A DNA stretch of 64,000 nucleotides, taken from the NCBI RefSeq assembly GCF_025567525.1, contig NZ_JAOQJY010000010.1:1-64000 (forward strand), in the 5' to 3' direction. A model generated the notes under the pieces. The model was not told where the DNA came from and did not search any database. It saw only the letters and a program-made list of their open reading frames with translations. How positions within the stretch are numbered: position 1 is the stretch's first letter; each line of letters begins with the position of its first letter. Positions 40,521 to 49,906 of the stretch are shown piece after piece. Made by a program: the position numbers and the translations under genes. This stretch comes from Gallintestinimicrobium propionicum (GTDB lineage Bacteria > Bacillota > Clostridia > Lachnospirales > Lachnospiraceae).

Positions 40521-41465
40521 TTAGTCCATCCGCGTCATGCGCAGATTGGATTCAAAGAGCCGGTTGTAACCCAGCCATCCGGTTTCAGAAGTTCCCTCCA
40601 GAATCTCCGTAAAGGTTTCCAGCTTCGCATCTGCATTATCCGCCAGATTCAGTGCCATCGCTTCCATGAGCGCAGGCTTTTTGGGAGAACCGTATTCATA
40701 TTCTCCGTGGTGCGCCAAAATGCAGTGTTTCAATTCCGAAGCAAGCACAGTCGGAAAGCCCGGGATCATCCGAATTTTGTCGCTGACCATCTCCGTTCCG
40801 ATTACGATATGACCAAGCAGCTGTCCATCGTCCGTGTAATCGTTCTGTGGGAAAAGGGAAATTTCTTTTGTCTTGCCGATATCATGACACATCGCGGCAG
40901 CCAAAAGCAGATCCCTTTTTAACATCGGGTAGGATTTTGCAAAATAATCGCACAGCTTCACAACGCCAAGCGTGTGCTCCAGCAGACCGCCTACAAATCC
41001 ATGATGTACGCTTTTCGCTGCGGAAGATTTTTTGAAGTTTGTAAGAAACGCCTCGTCTTTTACAAAGAACGCCTCCATCAGCTTTTTGAGCCATTCATTT
41101 TCCATGCTGTTGATATAGGAAAGCAGCTCCTGATACATCACGGAAATGTCCTTTTTGCTGACCGGAAGATAGTTGGCAGGCTCGTATTCGCCCTCGCGGC
41201 ACAGGCGGATTCGTTTGATATTGATCTGGTTTGCGCCCTGAAAACAGGTCACATCGCCATAGACCTCAATATAATCCAGGCTGTCGAAATCATCGATGCC
41301 CGCACTGTTGGGATCCCAGATTTTGCCGTCTACCGTGCCGGTCTTATCCTGCAGGATGACGGTTTCATACGGCTTACCATTCTTCGTCACAGCAGACTGT
41401 TTATGCTTGCACAGATAAATATCGAATACTCTGTCGCCTTCTTTATAATCCTTAATAAATTTCAT
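40521..41465 (-). CDS. yhaM: 3'-5' exoribonuclease, YhaM family
   Basis: The 314-residue protein equals B. subtilis YhaM in length. An OB-fold (YETVILQDKTGTVDGKIWD) is followed by an HD domain with LLEHTLGVVKLC and MCHDIGKTKEI, and a later LAHHGEYEYGS. YhaM trims RNA from the 3' end. The start at 41465 is preceded by GAGGAAAAGAAA. It runs ahead of rlmD on the same strand. The DNA between the two genes (40395-40515) holds repeated GCAGCTGC palindromes. Confidence 0.93.
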   Translation of the reverse strand: MKFIKDYKEGDRVFDIYLCKHKQSAVTKNGKPYETVILQDKTGTVDGKIWDPNSAGIDDFDSLDYIEVYGDVTCFQGANQINIKRIRLCREGEYEPANYLPVSKKDISVMYQELLSYINSMENEWLKKLMEAFFVKDEAFLTNFKKSSAAKSVHHGFVGGLLEHTLGVVKLCDYFAKSYPMLKRDLLLAAAMCHDIGKTKEISLFPQNDYTDDGQLLGHIVIGTEMVSDKIRMIPGFPTVLASELKHCILAHHGEYEYGSPKKPALMEAMALNLADNADAKLETFTEILEGTSETGWLGYNRLFESNLRMTRMD

Positions 41466-41566
41466 TTTCTTTTCCTCTTTTCCAAAAATCTCTATTCTGT
41501 TGACAATGCTGCGCAAAACCGAAAACGGCAGCCCTGCATCAAAAGCCTTTCGCTATCCTCTACGCC

Positions 41567-42865
41567 TTACTCCTGCAAAAGCACCTCAATCTCCATTTCC
41601 TGATATTCTTCCTGTCCCTGCCGCATCACAGTGACTGTCACCGTCGTGTCCGGCTCACAGGAAAGAAGCGCCGCATGATAGTCTGCAAACGAAGTGATCT
41701 CTTCTCCTTCCATGCCAACGATTACGTCGCCGCTCTGGATTCCCGCTTTCATCGCGGGAGAATCCATTATGATTCCCGTCACATATGCACCGACCGGCAC
41801 ATGTTTTTCCAGATGGATTTCGTCCGGTACATCCGTCCCGGTAATGCCCATATGGGCGATTTTCTGACCATTCGACAGCTTGCCAACCGTCGTCAGCAGA
41901 TCGGAAATGCCATATGCGCTGAGCACATCGGAGCTCTCTGCTTCCCCGGCGTGCACGATGCCGAGTACCTTTCCGGAAAGATTGATTAAAACGCCTCCGG
42001 TTCCCTGCAACCCCGTCATATCTGTCTTCAACAGGCGGACATTATGATCCGTAAGATTTTGATAATAATCTGCAGAAGTTACCATTCCGAAAATTATCGT
42101 TTCCGCACCCTGCGGACGTCCGATTGCAATCACCGGTACAGCCTGTACACTACTGCCGGAGCTTCCCATCGTCGCCGATCCGACATTTTTCCGGATATCC
42201 TCCGGAATATCCTCCAGCGCCACACTCAAAATGGCGAGTCCCGTTTCCTCATCCTTTCCTTTCAGTGAAGCGGACACACTCCGTCCGCTGTAAAAGGAAA
42301 CCTCCAGTTCCTCCGCCTGACGGATGGCTGCATCGTCCACAAGAATCAACAGCTCCTTACCGTTATCCGCAACGATCAGCCCTGCCGTCTGTCCCTGGTT
42401 TTCATAAGTGTTATCAAACCAGTCCACATCCGACACCACACCGGTCACTGTTACCATCGAATGATCTGCAAATGTCTTCGCCACCGCATACATATTCCGG
42501 TACAGCTTCTGATAATCCCCGATTTCCAGCGCAACTTTTTCCACAACGGTCTGCAGCTCTGTCGTTGTCTCCGTTTCCGTCTCTTCTTCCAGAATCATAT
42601 CCTCCGGACGCATCTCATCCTCGATATTTTCTTCCTTCAGTTCCACCTGCTGCGGCTCCTCCTCCGGGTACAGCAGATTGGAAAATACCGGTTCCAGCAC
42701 AAGGAAGGTCACACAGGCGATCAGCCCAAAAATCGCTGCCATGCTCGCCGTCAGCAACGTTTTTTTGAACAGCTTTCGGCGGTTCAGCGGTCGTTCTTTT
42801 ACCTTTTCTTTGATAAACTCGATATCCTGATTCGTCAGATCCTGATTCGGTCTGTTATCCTCCAT
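41567..42865 (-). CDS. HtrA-like PDZ protein with degenerate protease domain (probable pseudoprotease)
   Basis: The 432-residue protein has a membrane segment at about 36-57, an acidic linker, a trypsin-like domain and a C-terminal PDZ domain (about 350-425, PVGAYVTGIIMDSPAMKAGIQSGDVIVGM). All three catalytic positions of HtrA appear changed: the His place reads LVDDAAI (175-181), the Asp place reads EETGLAIL (206-213) and the Ser place reads QGTGGVL (287-293), with Thr instead of Ser. It is likely a binding or sensing protein without protease activity. It lies between yhaM and the divergent mutS2. Confidence 0.85.
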   Translation of the reverse strand: MEDNRPNQDLTNQDIEFIKEKVKERPLNRRKLFKKTLLTASMAAIFGLIACVTFLVLEPVFSNLLYPEEEPQQVELKEENIEDEMRPEDMILEEETETETTTELQTVVEKVALEIGDYQKLYRNMYAVAKTFADHSMVTVTGVVSDVDWFDNTYENQGQTAGLIVADNGKELLILVDDAAIRQAEELEVSFYSGRSVSASLKGKDEETGLAILSVALEDIPEDIRKNVGSATMGSSGSSVQAVPVIAIGRPQGAETIIFGMVTSADYYQNLTDHNVRLLKTDMTGLQGTGGVLINLSGKVLGIVHAGEAESSDVLSAYGISDLLTTVGKLSNGQKIAHMGITGTDVPDEIHLEKHVPVGAYVTGIIMDSPAMKAGIQSGDVIVGMEGEEITSFADYHAALLSCEPDTTVTVTVMRQGQEEYQEMEIEVLLQE

Positions 42866-42901
42866 AAGTATCGGTTCCTTTCTGCCCGTTTGGGTACTTT
42901 T

Positions 42902-42931
42902 CAGTATACCTCATCTGCCCGCCTGCACACA
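42902..42931 (-). promoter_or_regulatory. Candidate promoter of the HtrA-like gene
   Basis: On the minus strand the -10 TATACT (42907-42902) is preceded at 18 bp by TTGTGT (42931-42926). The transcript would start about 30 nt before the start codon at 42865. The -10 is good and the -35 modest. Confidence 0.45.
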
Positions 42932-42987
42932 AGTGCCGGAAAGACTTTTTCCGGGCGCAAAATTTTTCCCCGGTTTCTCTCTCTATA

Positions 42988-42996
42988 TGGTATGAT
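42988..42996 (+). promoter_or_regulatory. Candidate extended -10 promoter of mutS2
   Basis: TGG-TATGAT (42988-42996) is an extended -10 element (TGnTATNAT). There is no good -35. The transcript would start near 43003, about 120 nt before the mutS2 start. The same TGG-TAT(G/T)AT form is found before galK and the radical SAM gene in this window. Confidence 0.4.
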
Positions 42997-43122
42997 AGGA
43001 GTAGCCGCCTGTACCACAAGACAGCAGCATCAATCCTGTGTAATGATTCTGCTGTGCAGCATTTTATGGAACGAATATATGTGCCTTTTGGCACTGTGTT
43101 TTGAAAAACGAAAGGAACTACT

Positions 43123-45501
43123 ATGAACGCGAAAGTTTTACGCGTATTGGAATATGATAAAGTCATTCATATGCTGGAGCAAAAAGCAACCTCGGACCCC
43201 GGACGACAGCTTTGCCGGGATCTCGTGCCCATGACCGATCTTGCGCAGATCGAACAGGCTCAGACCGAAACTGCAGATGCCCTGACCCGGATTTTCCAGA
43301 AGGGCAGCCTGAATTTCGGCAGCAATAAGCCCCTCGGCATGTGCCTGCGCTCCCTCGAAATCGGCAGCACCCTCTCCTCTGAAGAGCTGCTGCGCATCGC
43401 CGGTCTTTTGGAAAACACCGCCCGTGTCAAAAACTTCGGGCGCTCCGACAAGGACGAAGAACAGCAGGATTCCCTGACAGAATATTTTCACTGTCTCGAA
43501 CCCCTCGCACCCCTTTCCAAAGAAATTCGCCGCTGCATCATCGATGTGGATGAAATTGCGGACGATGCCAGCCCTGCCCTCAAAAAAATCCGGCGGAGCA
43601 TGGTATTAACCGGGGAAAAGATTCATAACCAATTAAACAGCATGGTAAACGGTTCCGTCAGGAACTATCTGCAGGATGCCGTGATTACCACCCGCGACGG
43701 ACGCTACTGTATCCCCGTCAAGGCGGAATATAAAGGTCAGGTGCCCGGCATGGTGCACGACCAGTCCTCCACCGGCTCCACCTTTTTCATCGAACCCGCA
43801 GCCGTTGTCAGCTTAAACAATCAGCTGCGTGAGCTGGAAATCGAGGAGCAAAAGGAAATCGCCGTTATTCTGGCAAATTTGAGTGCCGAAGCAGGTGCAC
43901 ACACCCTTGAAATCGCAGAAAACCAGCGGATTATGACGCAGCTCGATTTCATCTTTGCAAAGGCTTCCCTTGCGATGGATCAGAATGCTTCCCGTCCGCT
44001 TTTCAATGACGAGCATATCGTTCGTATCCGTCAGGGACGACATCCGTTGCTTGACCGCAAAAAAGTCGTTCCGATCGACGTCGAGCTTGGTAAAAATTTC
44101 GATCTTCTCGTCATCACCGGTCCCAACACCGGCGGTAAAACCGTATGTTTAAAAACAGTCGGACTGTTCACGCTGATGGGGCAGGCAGGTCTGCACATTC
44201 CTGCCCTGGACCGCTCGCAGCTGTCCGTTTTTACAGAGGTTTTCGCAGATATCGGTGACGAACAGAGCATTGAACAGAGCTTGAGTACCTTTTCCTCCCA
44301 CATGACCTCCATCGTCTCCATTCTGGCAAAGGCAGACGCAGATTCCCTGTGCCTGTTCGACGAGCTGGGGGCCGGAACCGACCCGACCGAAGGTGCGGCG
44401 CTGGCGATCGCAATCCTGAACTATCTGCATGACCGCGGCATCCGCACAATGGCGACCACACATTACAGCGAGCTGAAAATCTACGCTCTTTCCACAAATT
44501 TTGTAGAAAATGCCTGCTGTGAATTCGATGTGGAAACGCTGCGTCCGACCTACCGACTGCTGATCGGCATTCCCGGAAAGAGCAACGCCTTTGCAATTTC
44601 CAAAAAGCTCGGTCTTTCCGACGAAATCATCGAAGCTGCCAAGGAGCAGATCGACGAACAGGACGTCAGCTTTGAAGACGTTATTTCCGATCTGGAAAAG
44701 AGCCGCGTTACAATTGAAAAAGAACGCCGCGAAATCGAAGATTACAAAAAAGAAATCGAAGCCCTCCGGCATAAGCTGCAGGAGAAAAACGATAAAATCG
44801 ACCAGACGCGGGACCGTATCCTGCGCGAAGCGAATGAAAAAGCGCGGGATATTCTGCGTGAAGCAAAGGACACCGCAGACGAAACGATCCGCATTTTCCA
44901 GAAAGCCGGTCCCGGCGCTTCCATGAAAGATCTGGAACAGGCGCGTCAGAAGCTGCGCAGCAACATCGACGACAAAAACAGCAAGCTTTCCGTCGCTGCA
45001 AAGGACAAGCCCAAAGCTCCGGCGTTAAAGCCCGAACAGCTCAAAAAAGGCGATGCCGTGCGCATTGTTTCCATGGGGCTCAAGGGTACGGTCAGCAGCC
45101 TGCCTGATGCAAAGGGCAATCTCTTCGTGCAGTGCGGCATCATGCGCACCTCCACGAACATAAAAGACCTTGTCCGCATCGAGGAAGCGACAATTACCAC
45201 ACCTACGATGTCCAAAACAAATACCGGCAAGCTCCGGATGTCCAAGTCCTTCTCCGTTTCCCCTGAGATCAATCTGCTGGGCAAAACGGTAGACGAAGCC
45301 CTCGCCGCCCTCGATAAATATCTGGACGACGCTTATCTGGCACATCTGGAAAACGTCCGCGTCGTACATGGCAAGGGGACCGGTGCCCTGCGCAAGGCCA
45401 TCCAGCAGCATTTAAAGCGCATCAAATATGTCAAATCCTTCCGACAGGGCGAATACGGCGAAGGCGATGCCGGCGTAACGATTGTAGAATTTAAAAAATA
45501 A
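43123..45501 (+). CDS. mutS2: MutS2 (ribosome collision/recombination ATPase with Smr domain)
   Basis: The 792-residue protein has the MutS-type core with Walker A GPNTGGKT at 333-340, Walker B in SLCLFDELGAGTDPTEGAALA, a long coiled-coil KOW-linker region and a C-terminal Smr domain with the VVHGKGTGALR motif. MutS2 in Bacillus splits stalled ribosomes and limits recombination. The length equals the family's usual 780-790 residues. AAAGGA lies 8 nt before the ATG. It is followed by a two-component system on the same strand, 55 bp away. Confidence 0.95.
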   Translation: MNAKVLRVLEYDKVIHMLEQKATSDPGRQLCRDLVPMTDLAQIEQAQTETADALTRIFQKGSLNFGSNKPLGMCLRSLEIGSTLSSEELLRIAGLLENTARVKNFGRSDKDEEQQDSLTEYFHCLEPLAPLSKEIRRCIIDVDEIADDASPALKKIRRSMVLTGEKIHNQLNSMVNGSVRNYLQDAVITTRDGRYCIPVKAEYKGQVPGMVHDQSSTGSTFFIEPAAVVSLNNQLRELEIEEQKEIAVILANLSAEAGAHTLEIAENQRIMTQLDFIFAKASLAMDQNASRPLFNDEHIVRIRQGRHPLLDRKKVVPIDVELGKNFDLLVITGPNTGGKTVCLKTVGLFTLMGQAGLHIPALDRSQLSVFTEVFADIGDEQSIEQSLSTFSSHMTSIVSILAKADADSLCLFDELGAGTDPTEGAALAIAILNYLHDRGIRTMATTHYSELKIYALSTNFVENACCEFDVETLRPTYRLLIGIPGKSNAFAISKKLGLSDEIIEAAKEQIDEQDVSFEDVISDLEKSRVTIEKERREIEDYKKEIEALRHKLQEKNDKIDQTRDRILREANEKARDILREAKDTADETIRIFQKAGPGASMKDLEQARQKLRSNIDDKNSKLSVAAKDKPKAPALKPEQLKKGDAVRIVSMGLKGTVSSLPDAKGNLFVQCGIMRTSTNIKDLVRIEEATITTPTMSKTNTGKLRMSKSFSVSPEINLLGKTVDEALAALDKYLDDAYLAHLENVRVVHGKGTGALRKAIQQHLKRIKYVKSFRQGEYGEGDAGVTIVEFKK

Positions 45502-45556
45502 TCCGCAGGACGGCAATCATCTGCCGCCTTTGCAAAAACAAATAACGAGGTTCATT

Positions 45557-46255
45557 ATGGTAAATAAACAGAAAATTCTGATTGTTGACGACGATGCCAA
45601 TATCGCCGAACTCATTTCGCTGTACTTGACCAAGGAATGCTTTGATACGATGATCGTGGAGGACGGGGAATCCGCCCTCCGCGCTGTGGATACCTTCGCA
45701 CCGAACCTGATTCTGCTCGATCTGATGCTTCCCGGCATCGACGGCTATCAGGTCTGCCGTGAAGTCCGCAGCAGTTCCTCTGTTCCCATCATCATGCTGT
45801 CCGCCAAAGGCGAAATTTTTGACAAGGTGCTCGGCCTGGAGCTTGGTGCGGATGATTACATGGAAAAGCCCTTCGACTCCAAGGAGCTTGTCGCAAGAGT
45901 CAAAGCGGTGCTGCGCCGCTACAAGCCAGCTGCTGCCGTTCCGGCAAAGCCTGCTGTGGAATGTGTCGAATATCCCGATCTGACAATCAATAAAACCAAT
46001 TATTCCGTTATGTATATGGGGAAAAATGTCGATATGCCGCCAAAGGAGCTAGAGCTTCTCTATTTTCTGGCAGCTTCGCCCAACCACGTTTTTTCCAGAG
46101 AACAGCTTCTGGATCAAATCTGGGGCTATGAATACATTGGCGACACCCGCACGGTAGACGTACACATCAAGCGTCTGCGCGAAAAGATCAAGGATCATGC
46201 AAACTGGAAAATCGCCACGATCTGGGGAATCGGCTACAAATTCGAGGTAAGATGA
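45557..46255 (+). CDS. OmpR-family response regulator
   Basis: The 232-residue protein has a receiver domain with the acidic triad DDD at 11-13, the phospho-Asp at 55 (LILLDLMLPGIDG) and the Lys in YMEKPFD, followed by a winged-helix domain (LLDQIWGYEYIGDTRTVDVHIKRLREKI). The start at 45557 is chosen because GAGG lies 6-7 nt upstream. It overlaps nothing and is followed after 1 bp by its kinase gene. The signal is not evident. Confidence 0.93.
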   Translation: MVNKQKILIVDDDANIAELISLYLTKECFDTMIVEDGESALRAVDTFAPNLILLDLMLPGIDGYQVCREVRSSSSVPIIMLSAKGEIFDKVLGLELGADDYMEKPFDSKELVARVKAVLRRYKPAAAVPAKPAVECVEYPDLTINKTNYSVMYMGKNVDMPPKELELLYFLAASPNHVFSREQLLDQIWGYEYIGDTRTVDVHIKRLREKIKDHANWKIATIWGIGYKFEVR

Positions 46256-46256
46256 C

Positions 46257-47675
46257 ATGCGCAAAACCCTGTATCTGAAATTTGTACTCGGCTACCTGAT
46301 CTTCGGATTTTTCGGATTTTTAGTCGTAGCAACGTTCGTTTCCAGTATGACGCTGGAGCATCTGAAACGGGAAAAGGCGGACTCCCTTTATAAAGAAGCT
46401 ACTCTGATCGCAAATACCTACGCTTCCGACTTATACAGCAGCAATGTTTCCCTCGAGGAGGTCAAAAAACAGCTGGATGCGCTCAGCACCTACCTGTCCT
46501 CCCAAATCTGGATCATTAATCCATCCGGACGTATTATCATGACAACTGAAACACCGCTGGATGTGAATCATGAATCTCGCGTGGAAAATTTTGACTCGAC
46601 CATCACTGCCGGTTCCTTTTATACGGTTGGTGACTTTTTCGGCTGCTTCCAGGAGGAAATGCTCAGTGTATTTGCGCCCATCACTTCCAATTTTAAAGTG
46701 CAGGGCTATGTTGTCATCCATATCCCCATGGCAAATATTCGGGCTTCCAGCGAAAGCCTGCTGAATATTTCCTATATTATGCTCGTGATTTTTTTCCTGC
46801 TGTCGCTGATCATTCTGATTTTCTTTACAGAAATGGTCTATCTGCCGCTGCGCAAGATCACAGCAGCCACCGAGCAGTACGCGGCAGGCAATCTGCATTA
46901 TGAATTTCAGGTAGACAGTGAGGATGAGATCGGTTATCTGGCTGCCTCCCTGTCTCTCATGGCAAGTGAGATCGCACGCGCCGAGGATAACCAGAAAAAA
47001 TTCATCGCCAACGTTTCTCACGATTTCCGCTCTCCGCTGACTTCAATCAAAGGGTATCTGGAGGCGATGCTGGATGGAACGATCCCGCCAGAGCTCCACG
47101 AAAAATATCTCGGCATCGTCTTAAACGAAACGGAACGCCTGACAAAGCTGACCAACAGCCTGCTGACCTTAAACAACCTGAATATGAAGGGCATGATCCT
47201 GGAAAAATCTGTTTTCGATTTAAATTCGGTCATTCGCTCTACTGCCGCTTCCTTCGAAGGAACCTGCCAGCAGAAGCATATCGGCATCGAGCTGCTTTTA
47301 ACCGGCGACCGTATGCCCGTTCTCGCCGACAAAAGCAAAATCGAGCAGGTCTTATACAACCTGCTCGACAACGCGATTAAATTTTCCCACCCAGACTCTG
47401 CGATTCGCATCGAGACAAACGAAAAGCATGGAAAGGTTTTTGTCTCCGTCAAGGACAGTGGTATCGGAATCCCGAAGGACAGCCTGCGGCTGATCTTCGA
47501 TCGTTTCTATAAGACCGACCTTTCCCGTGGCAAAGACAAAAAGGGAACCGGGCTGGGACTTTCCATTACAAAAGAAATTATCCAGGCGCACAACGAAAAT
47601 ATCAACGTCATCAGCACCGAGGGCGTCGGGAGCGAGTTTATCTTCTCCCTGCCCGTGCAGGACAACGAAGCGTAG
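46257..47675 (+). CDS. Sensor histidine kinase
   Basis: The 472-residue kinase has two membrane segments (about 9-30 and 168-192) flanking an extracellular sensing domain, then a HAMP domain (YLPLRKITAATEQYAAG), HisKA with the phospho-His at 255 in NVSHDFRSPL, an N box (LLDNAIKFS) and G boxes (DSGIGIP, GTGLGLSI). It is complete and paired with the upstream regulator. GAGGTAAGATGAC precedes the ATG. Confidence 0.94.
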   Translation: MRKTLYLKFVLGYLIFGFFGFLVVATFVSSMTLEHLKREKADSLYKEATLIANTYASDLYSSNVSLEEVKKQLDALSTYLSSQIWIINPSGRIIMTTETPLDVNHESRVENFDSTITAGSFYTVGDFFGCFQEEMLSVFAPITSNFKVQGYVVIHIPMANIRASSESLLNISYIMLVIFFLLSLIILIFFTEMVYLPLRKITAATEQYAAGNLHYEFQVDSEDEIGYLAASLSLMASEIARAEDNQKKFIANVSHDFRSPLTSIKGYLEAMLDGTIPPELHEKYLGIVLNETERLTKLTNSLLTLNNLNMKGMILEKSVFDLNSVIRSTAASFEGTCQQKHIGIELLLTGDRMPVLADKSKIEQVLYNLLDNAIKFSHPDSAIRIETNEKHGKVFVSVKDSGIGIPKDSLRLIFDRFYKTDLSRGKDKKGTGLGLSITKEIIQAHNENINVISTEGVGSEFIFSLPVQDNEA

Positions 47676-47686
47676 GGCGGGATGCC

Positions 47687-48208
47687 TTACGCTTTCCAGT
47701 GCAGCCGGTGAAGTTCTCCATTTTCCTGTAACCCTACGAAATGATTCTGGCGCAGCGCTTCATACAAAACGATCGCTACGGAGTTGGACAGGTTCAGGGA
47801 ACGGATATCCTGTCCCATCGGAATGCGGATACAGCTCTTTTCATACTCCACAAGGATTTCCTCCGGGATTCCGGCACTCTCCTTGCCGAACATAATATAA
47901 TCGTCCGGTCCGATCTTTACATCGCTGTAAACCTGATGCGCTTTCGTCGTCGCCATCCAGAGCTTCGGCGCATCCGGCTCGCCGCTTACAAGCGTCGGAT
48001 TTTTTTCCAGAAAATCCGCAAAATTGATGTAGCGGCGCACATCCAGCAGATTCCAGTAATCCATGCCTGCGCGCTTTAACTGCTTTTCACTCAAAGAAAA
48101 GCCCAGCGGTTCAATCAGATGCAGAACCGTCCCGGTCGCGACGCAGGTTCTTCCGATATTTCCCGTATTCGCCGGGATTTCCGGCTGATGCAATACGATG
48201 TTTAACAT
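47687..48208 (-). CDS. trmL: tRNA (cytidine(34)-2'-O)-methyltransferase
   Basis: The 173-residue SPOUT enzyme has the motifs HQPEIPANTGNIGRTC at the N-terminus, MFGKESAGIPEEIL and the C-terminal knot IRIPMGQDIRSLNLSNSVAIVLYEALRQ. TrmL methylates the wobble base of leucine tRNAs. It overlaps the aminotransferase gene by 7 bp. It converges with the sensor kinase gene; both stop codons are close to a short imperfect inverted repeat around 47665-47695. Confidence 0.95.
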   Translation of the reverse strand: MLNIVLHQPEIPANTGNIGRTCVATGTVLHLIEPLGFSLSEKQLKRAGMDYWNLLDVRRYINFADFLEKNPTLVSGEPDAPKLWMATTKAHQVYSDVKIGPDDYIMFGKESAGIPEEILVEYEKSCIRIPMGQDIRSLNLSNSVAIVLYEALRQNHFVGLQENGELHRLHWKA

Positions 48209-49386
48209 ATCTTTATCATTCCTTTTCCGCTTTCAGTTTTTATAAAATGCGACAGCCGTCCGATCGCAACTTTCAGATTTTCCAGGGAATAAGCGTAGGA
48301 AATACGGATGTAGCCCTCGCCGCTGTCCCCAAACGCCGTGCCCGGCACGACTGCAACCTTTTCTTCCTGCAGAAAACGCGTCGCAAACTCATCACTGGTC
48401 ATGCCGAATTCCTTGATACAGGGGAACACATAAAACGCGCCGTAAGGCTCGAAGCAGGGCAACCCCATTTCTGCAAAGGCATGCAGCAGATAGCGTCTGC
48501 GCTGATTGTACTGTTCGCGCATTTCCGCTACATCGTCATCGCCGTTTTTCAGCGCCTCTACCGCCGCATACTGGCTCGTCGTAGGAGCACACATGATCGC
48601 AAACTGATGGATTTTGAGCATCTGTTTTAAAATCACTTCCGGTCCGCAGGCATAGCCCAGACGCCATCCGGTCATTGCATATGCCTTGGAAAATCCGTTG
48701 ATCAGAACCGTCCGCTCCCGCAGCCCCGGAATCTGTGTGATGGAAACCGGATTGCCTTTATAGGTCAGCTCACTGTAAATTTCATCCGATATCACAAACA
48801 GATCTTTTTCTTCCACGATCTTTGCGATCGCTTCCAGATCTTCCCGTTCCATGATCGCACCGGTCGGGTTATTCGGATAGGGCAAAATCAGGATTTTCGT
48901 CTTTTCCGTGATTGCATCCAGAAGCTCCTGTGCCGTCAGGCGGAACTCGTTTTCCGCTTTCAACGGGATGATAACCGGCTTCGCACCTGCAAGCACGGCG
49001 CACGGCTCATAGGAAACATAGGACGGCTGTGGAATCAGCACCTCGTCTCCCGGATTTACCATCGCACGCAGCGCAATATCGATGGCCTCGGAGCCGCCGA
49101 CTGTAATCATGATTTCATGCAGCGGATCATAGGACACCTGATAGCGGCGTCTCAAATAATGCGCAATTTCCTCCCTCAGCTGCTTCAAGCCGGCATTGGA
49201 GGTGTAAAAGGTACGTCCCTTTTCCAGAGAATAAATGCCCTCGTCGCGGATGTGCCACGGAGTATCGAAGTCCGGCTCGCCGACACCCAGAGAAATCGCA
49301 TCCTCCATTTCGCTGACGATATCGAAAAATTTCCGGATTCCGGACGGTTTAATCGTAACGATTGTATCAGAAAGGGGATTTCTCAT
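48202..49386 (-). CDS. PLP-dependent aminotransferase (class I/II, AspB/PatA-like)
   Basis: The 394-residue enzyme has the PLP-binding Lys in LINGFSKAYAMTGWRLGYA, the NNPTG motif in LPYPNNPTGAI, the DEIYSEL segment and the substrate Arg in the C-terminal region (GEGYIRISYAYS). It belongs to subgroup I-gamma, probably acting on aromatic or broad-range amino acids. Its start forms ATGA with the stop of the Lrp-type regulator, so it is probably controlled together with that gene. Confidence 0.93.
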   Translation of the reverse strand: MRNPLSDTIVTIKPSGIRKFFDIVSEMEDAISLGVGEPDFDTPWHIRDEGIYSLEKGRTFYTSNAGLKQLREEIAHYLRRRYQVSYDPLHEIMITVGGSEAIDIALRAMVNPGDEVLIPQPSYVSYEPCAVLAGAKPVIIPLKAENEFRLTAQELLDAITEKTKILILPYPNNPTGAIMEREDLEAIAKIVEEKDLFVISDEIYSELTYKGNPVSITQIPGLRERTVLINGFSKAYAMTGWRLGYACGPEVILKQMLKIHQFAIMCAPTTSQYAAVEALKNGDDDVAEMREQYNQRRRYLLHAFAEMGLPCFEPYGAFYVFPCIKEFGMTSDEFATRFLQEEKVAVVPGTAFGDSGEGYIRISYAYSLENLKVAIGRLSHFIKTESGKGMIKIC

Positions 49387-49865
49387 GGCGTAATCATCTC
49401 CCTCTGATCCTCGCATTTGCGGGTCAGGATCGTTCCGTGATCCTTATATTTTTTCAGGATAAAATGGGTCGCTGTGCTCAAAATGCTGTCCAGCGTGGAA
49501 AGCTTATCCGAAACGAACGCGGAAACTTCTTTCAGGGATTTGCCCTCCAGTGTTACGAGCAGATCGAAACCGCCGGAGATCAGGTACACTGCATGTACCT
49601 CCGGGTACTTGTAAATCCGCTCCGCGATGCTGTCAAAGCCCTGACCGCGCTGGGGTGTTACGCGAACCTCAATCAGCGCGGAAACCTTTTCGATGCTTGT
49701 TTTTTCCCAATCAATCAGTGTATGATAGCCGCAGATAATGCCCTCTGCTTCCATCGCTGCCATTTCGTTTACCACGTCAATTTCCTCTACGCCGAGGATG
49801 ACTGCCAGCTCTTTTAAATCGATCCGGCTGTTTTTCTCAATAATTTTTAATAATTCTTCTCTCAT
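49383..49865 (-). CDS. Lrp/AsnC-family transcription regulator
   Basis: The start at 49865 gives a 160-residue protein. An N-terminal winged HTH (LLKIIEKNSRIDLKELAVIL) is followed by a ligand-binding RAM domain (ALIEVRVTPQRGQGFDSIAERIY, VYLISGGFDLLVTLEGKSLKEV). Lrp-family regulators sense amino acids. It is between an AIR-synthase-like gene and an aminotransferase, a sensible partner for amino-acid control. Confidence 0.9.
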   Translation of the reverse strand: MREELLKIIEKNSRIDLKELAVILGVEEIDVVNEMAAMEAEGIICGYHTLIDWEKTSIEKVSALIEVRVTPQRGQGFDSIAERIYKYPEVHAVYLISGGFDLLVTLEGKSLKEVSAFVSDKLSTLDSILSTATHFILKKYKDHGTILTRKCEDQREMITP

Positions 49866-49906
49866 TTTTTTCTTCCGTTCCTGCCGGATATCCGGCAACT
49901 GTTCTA

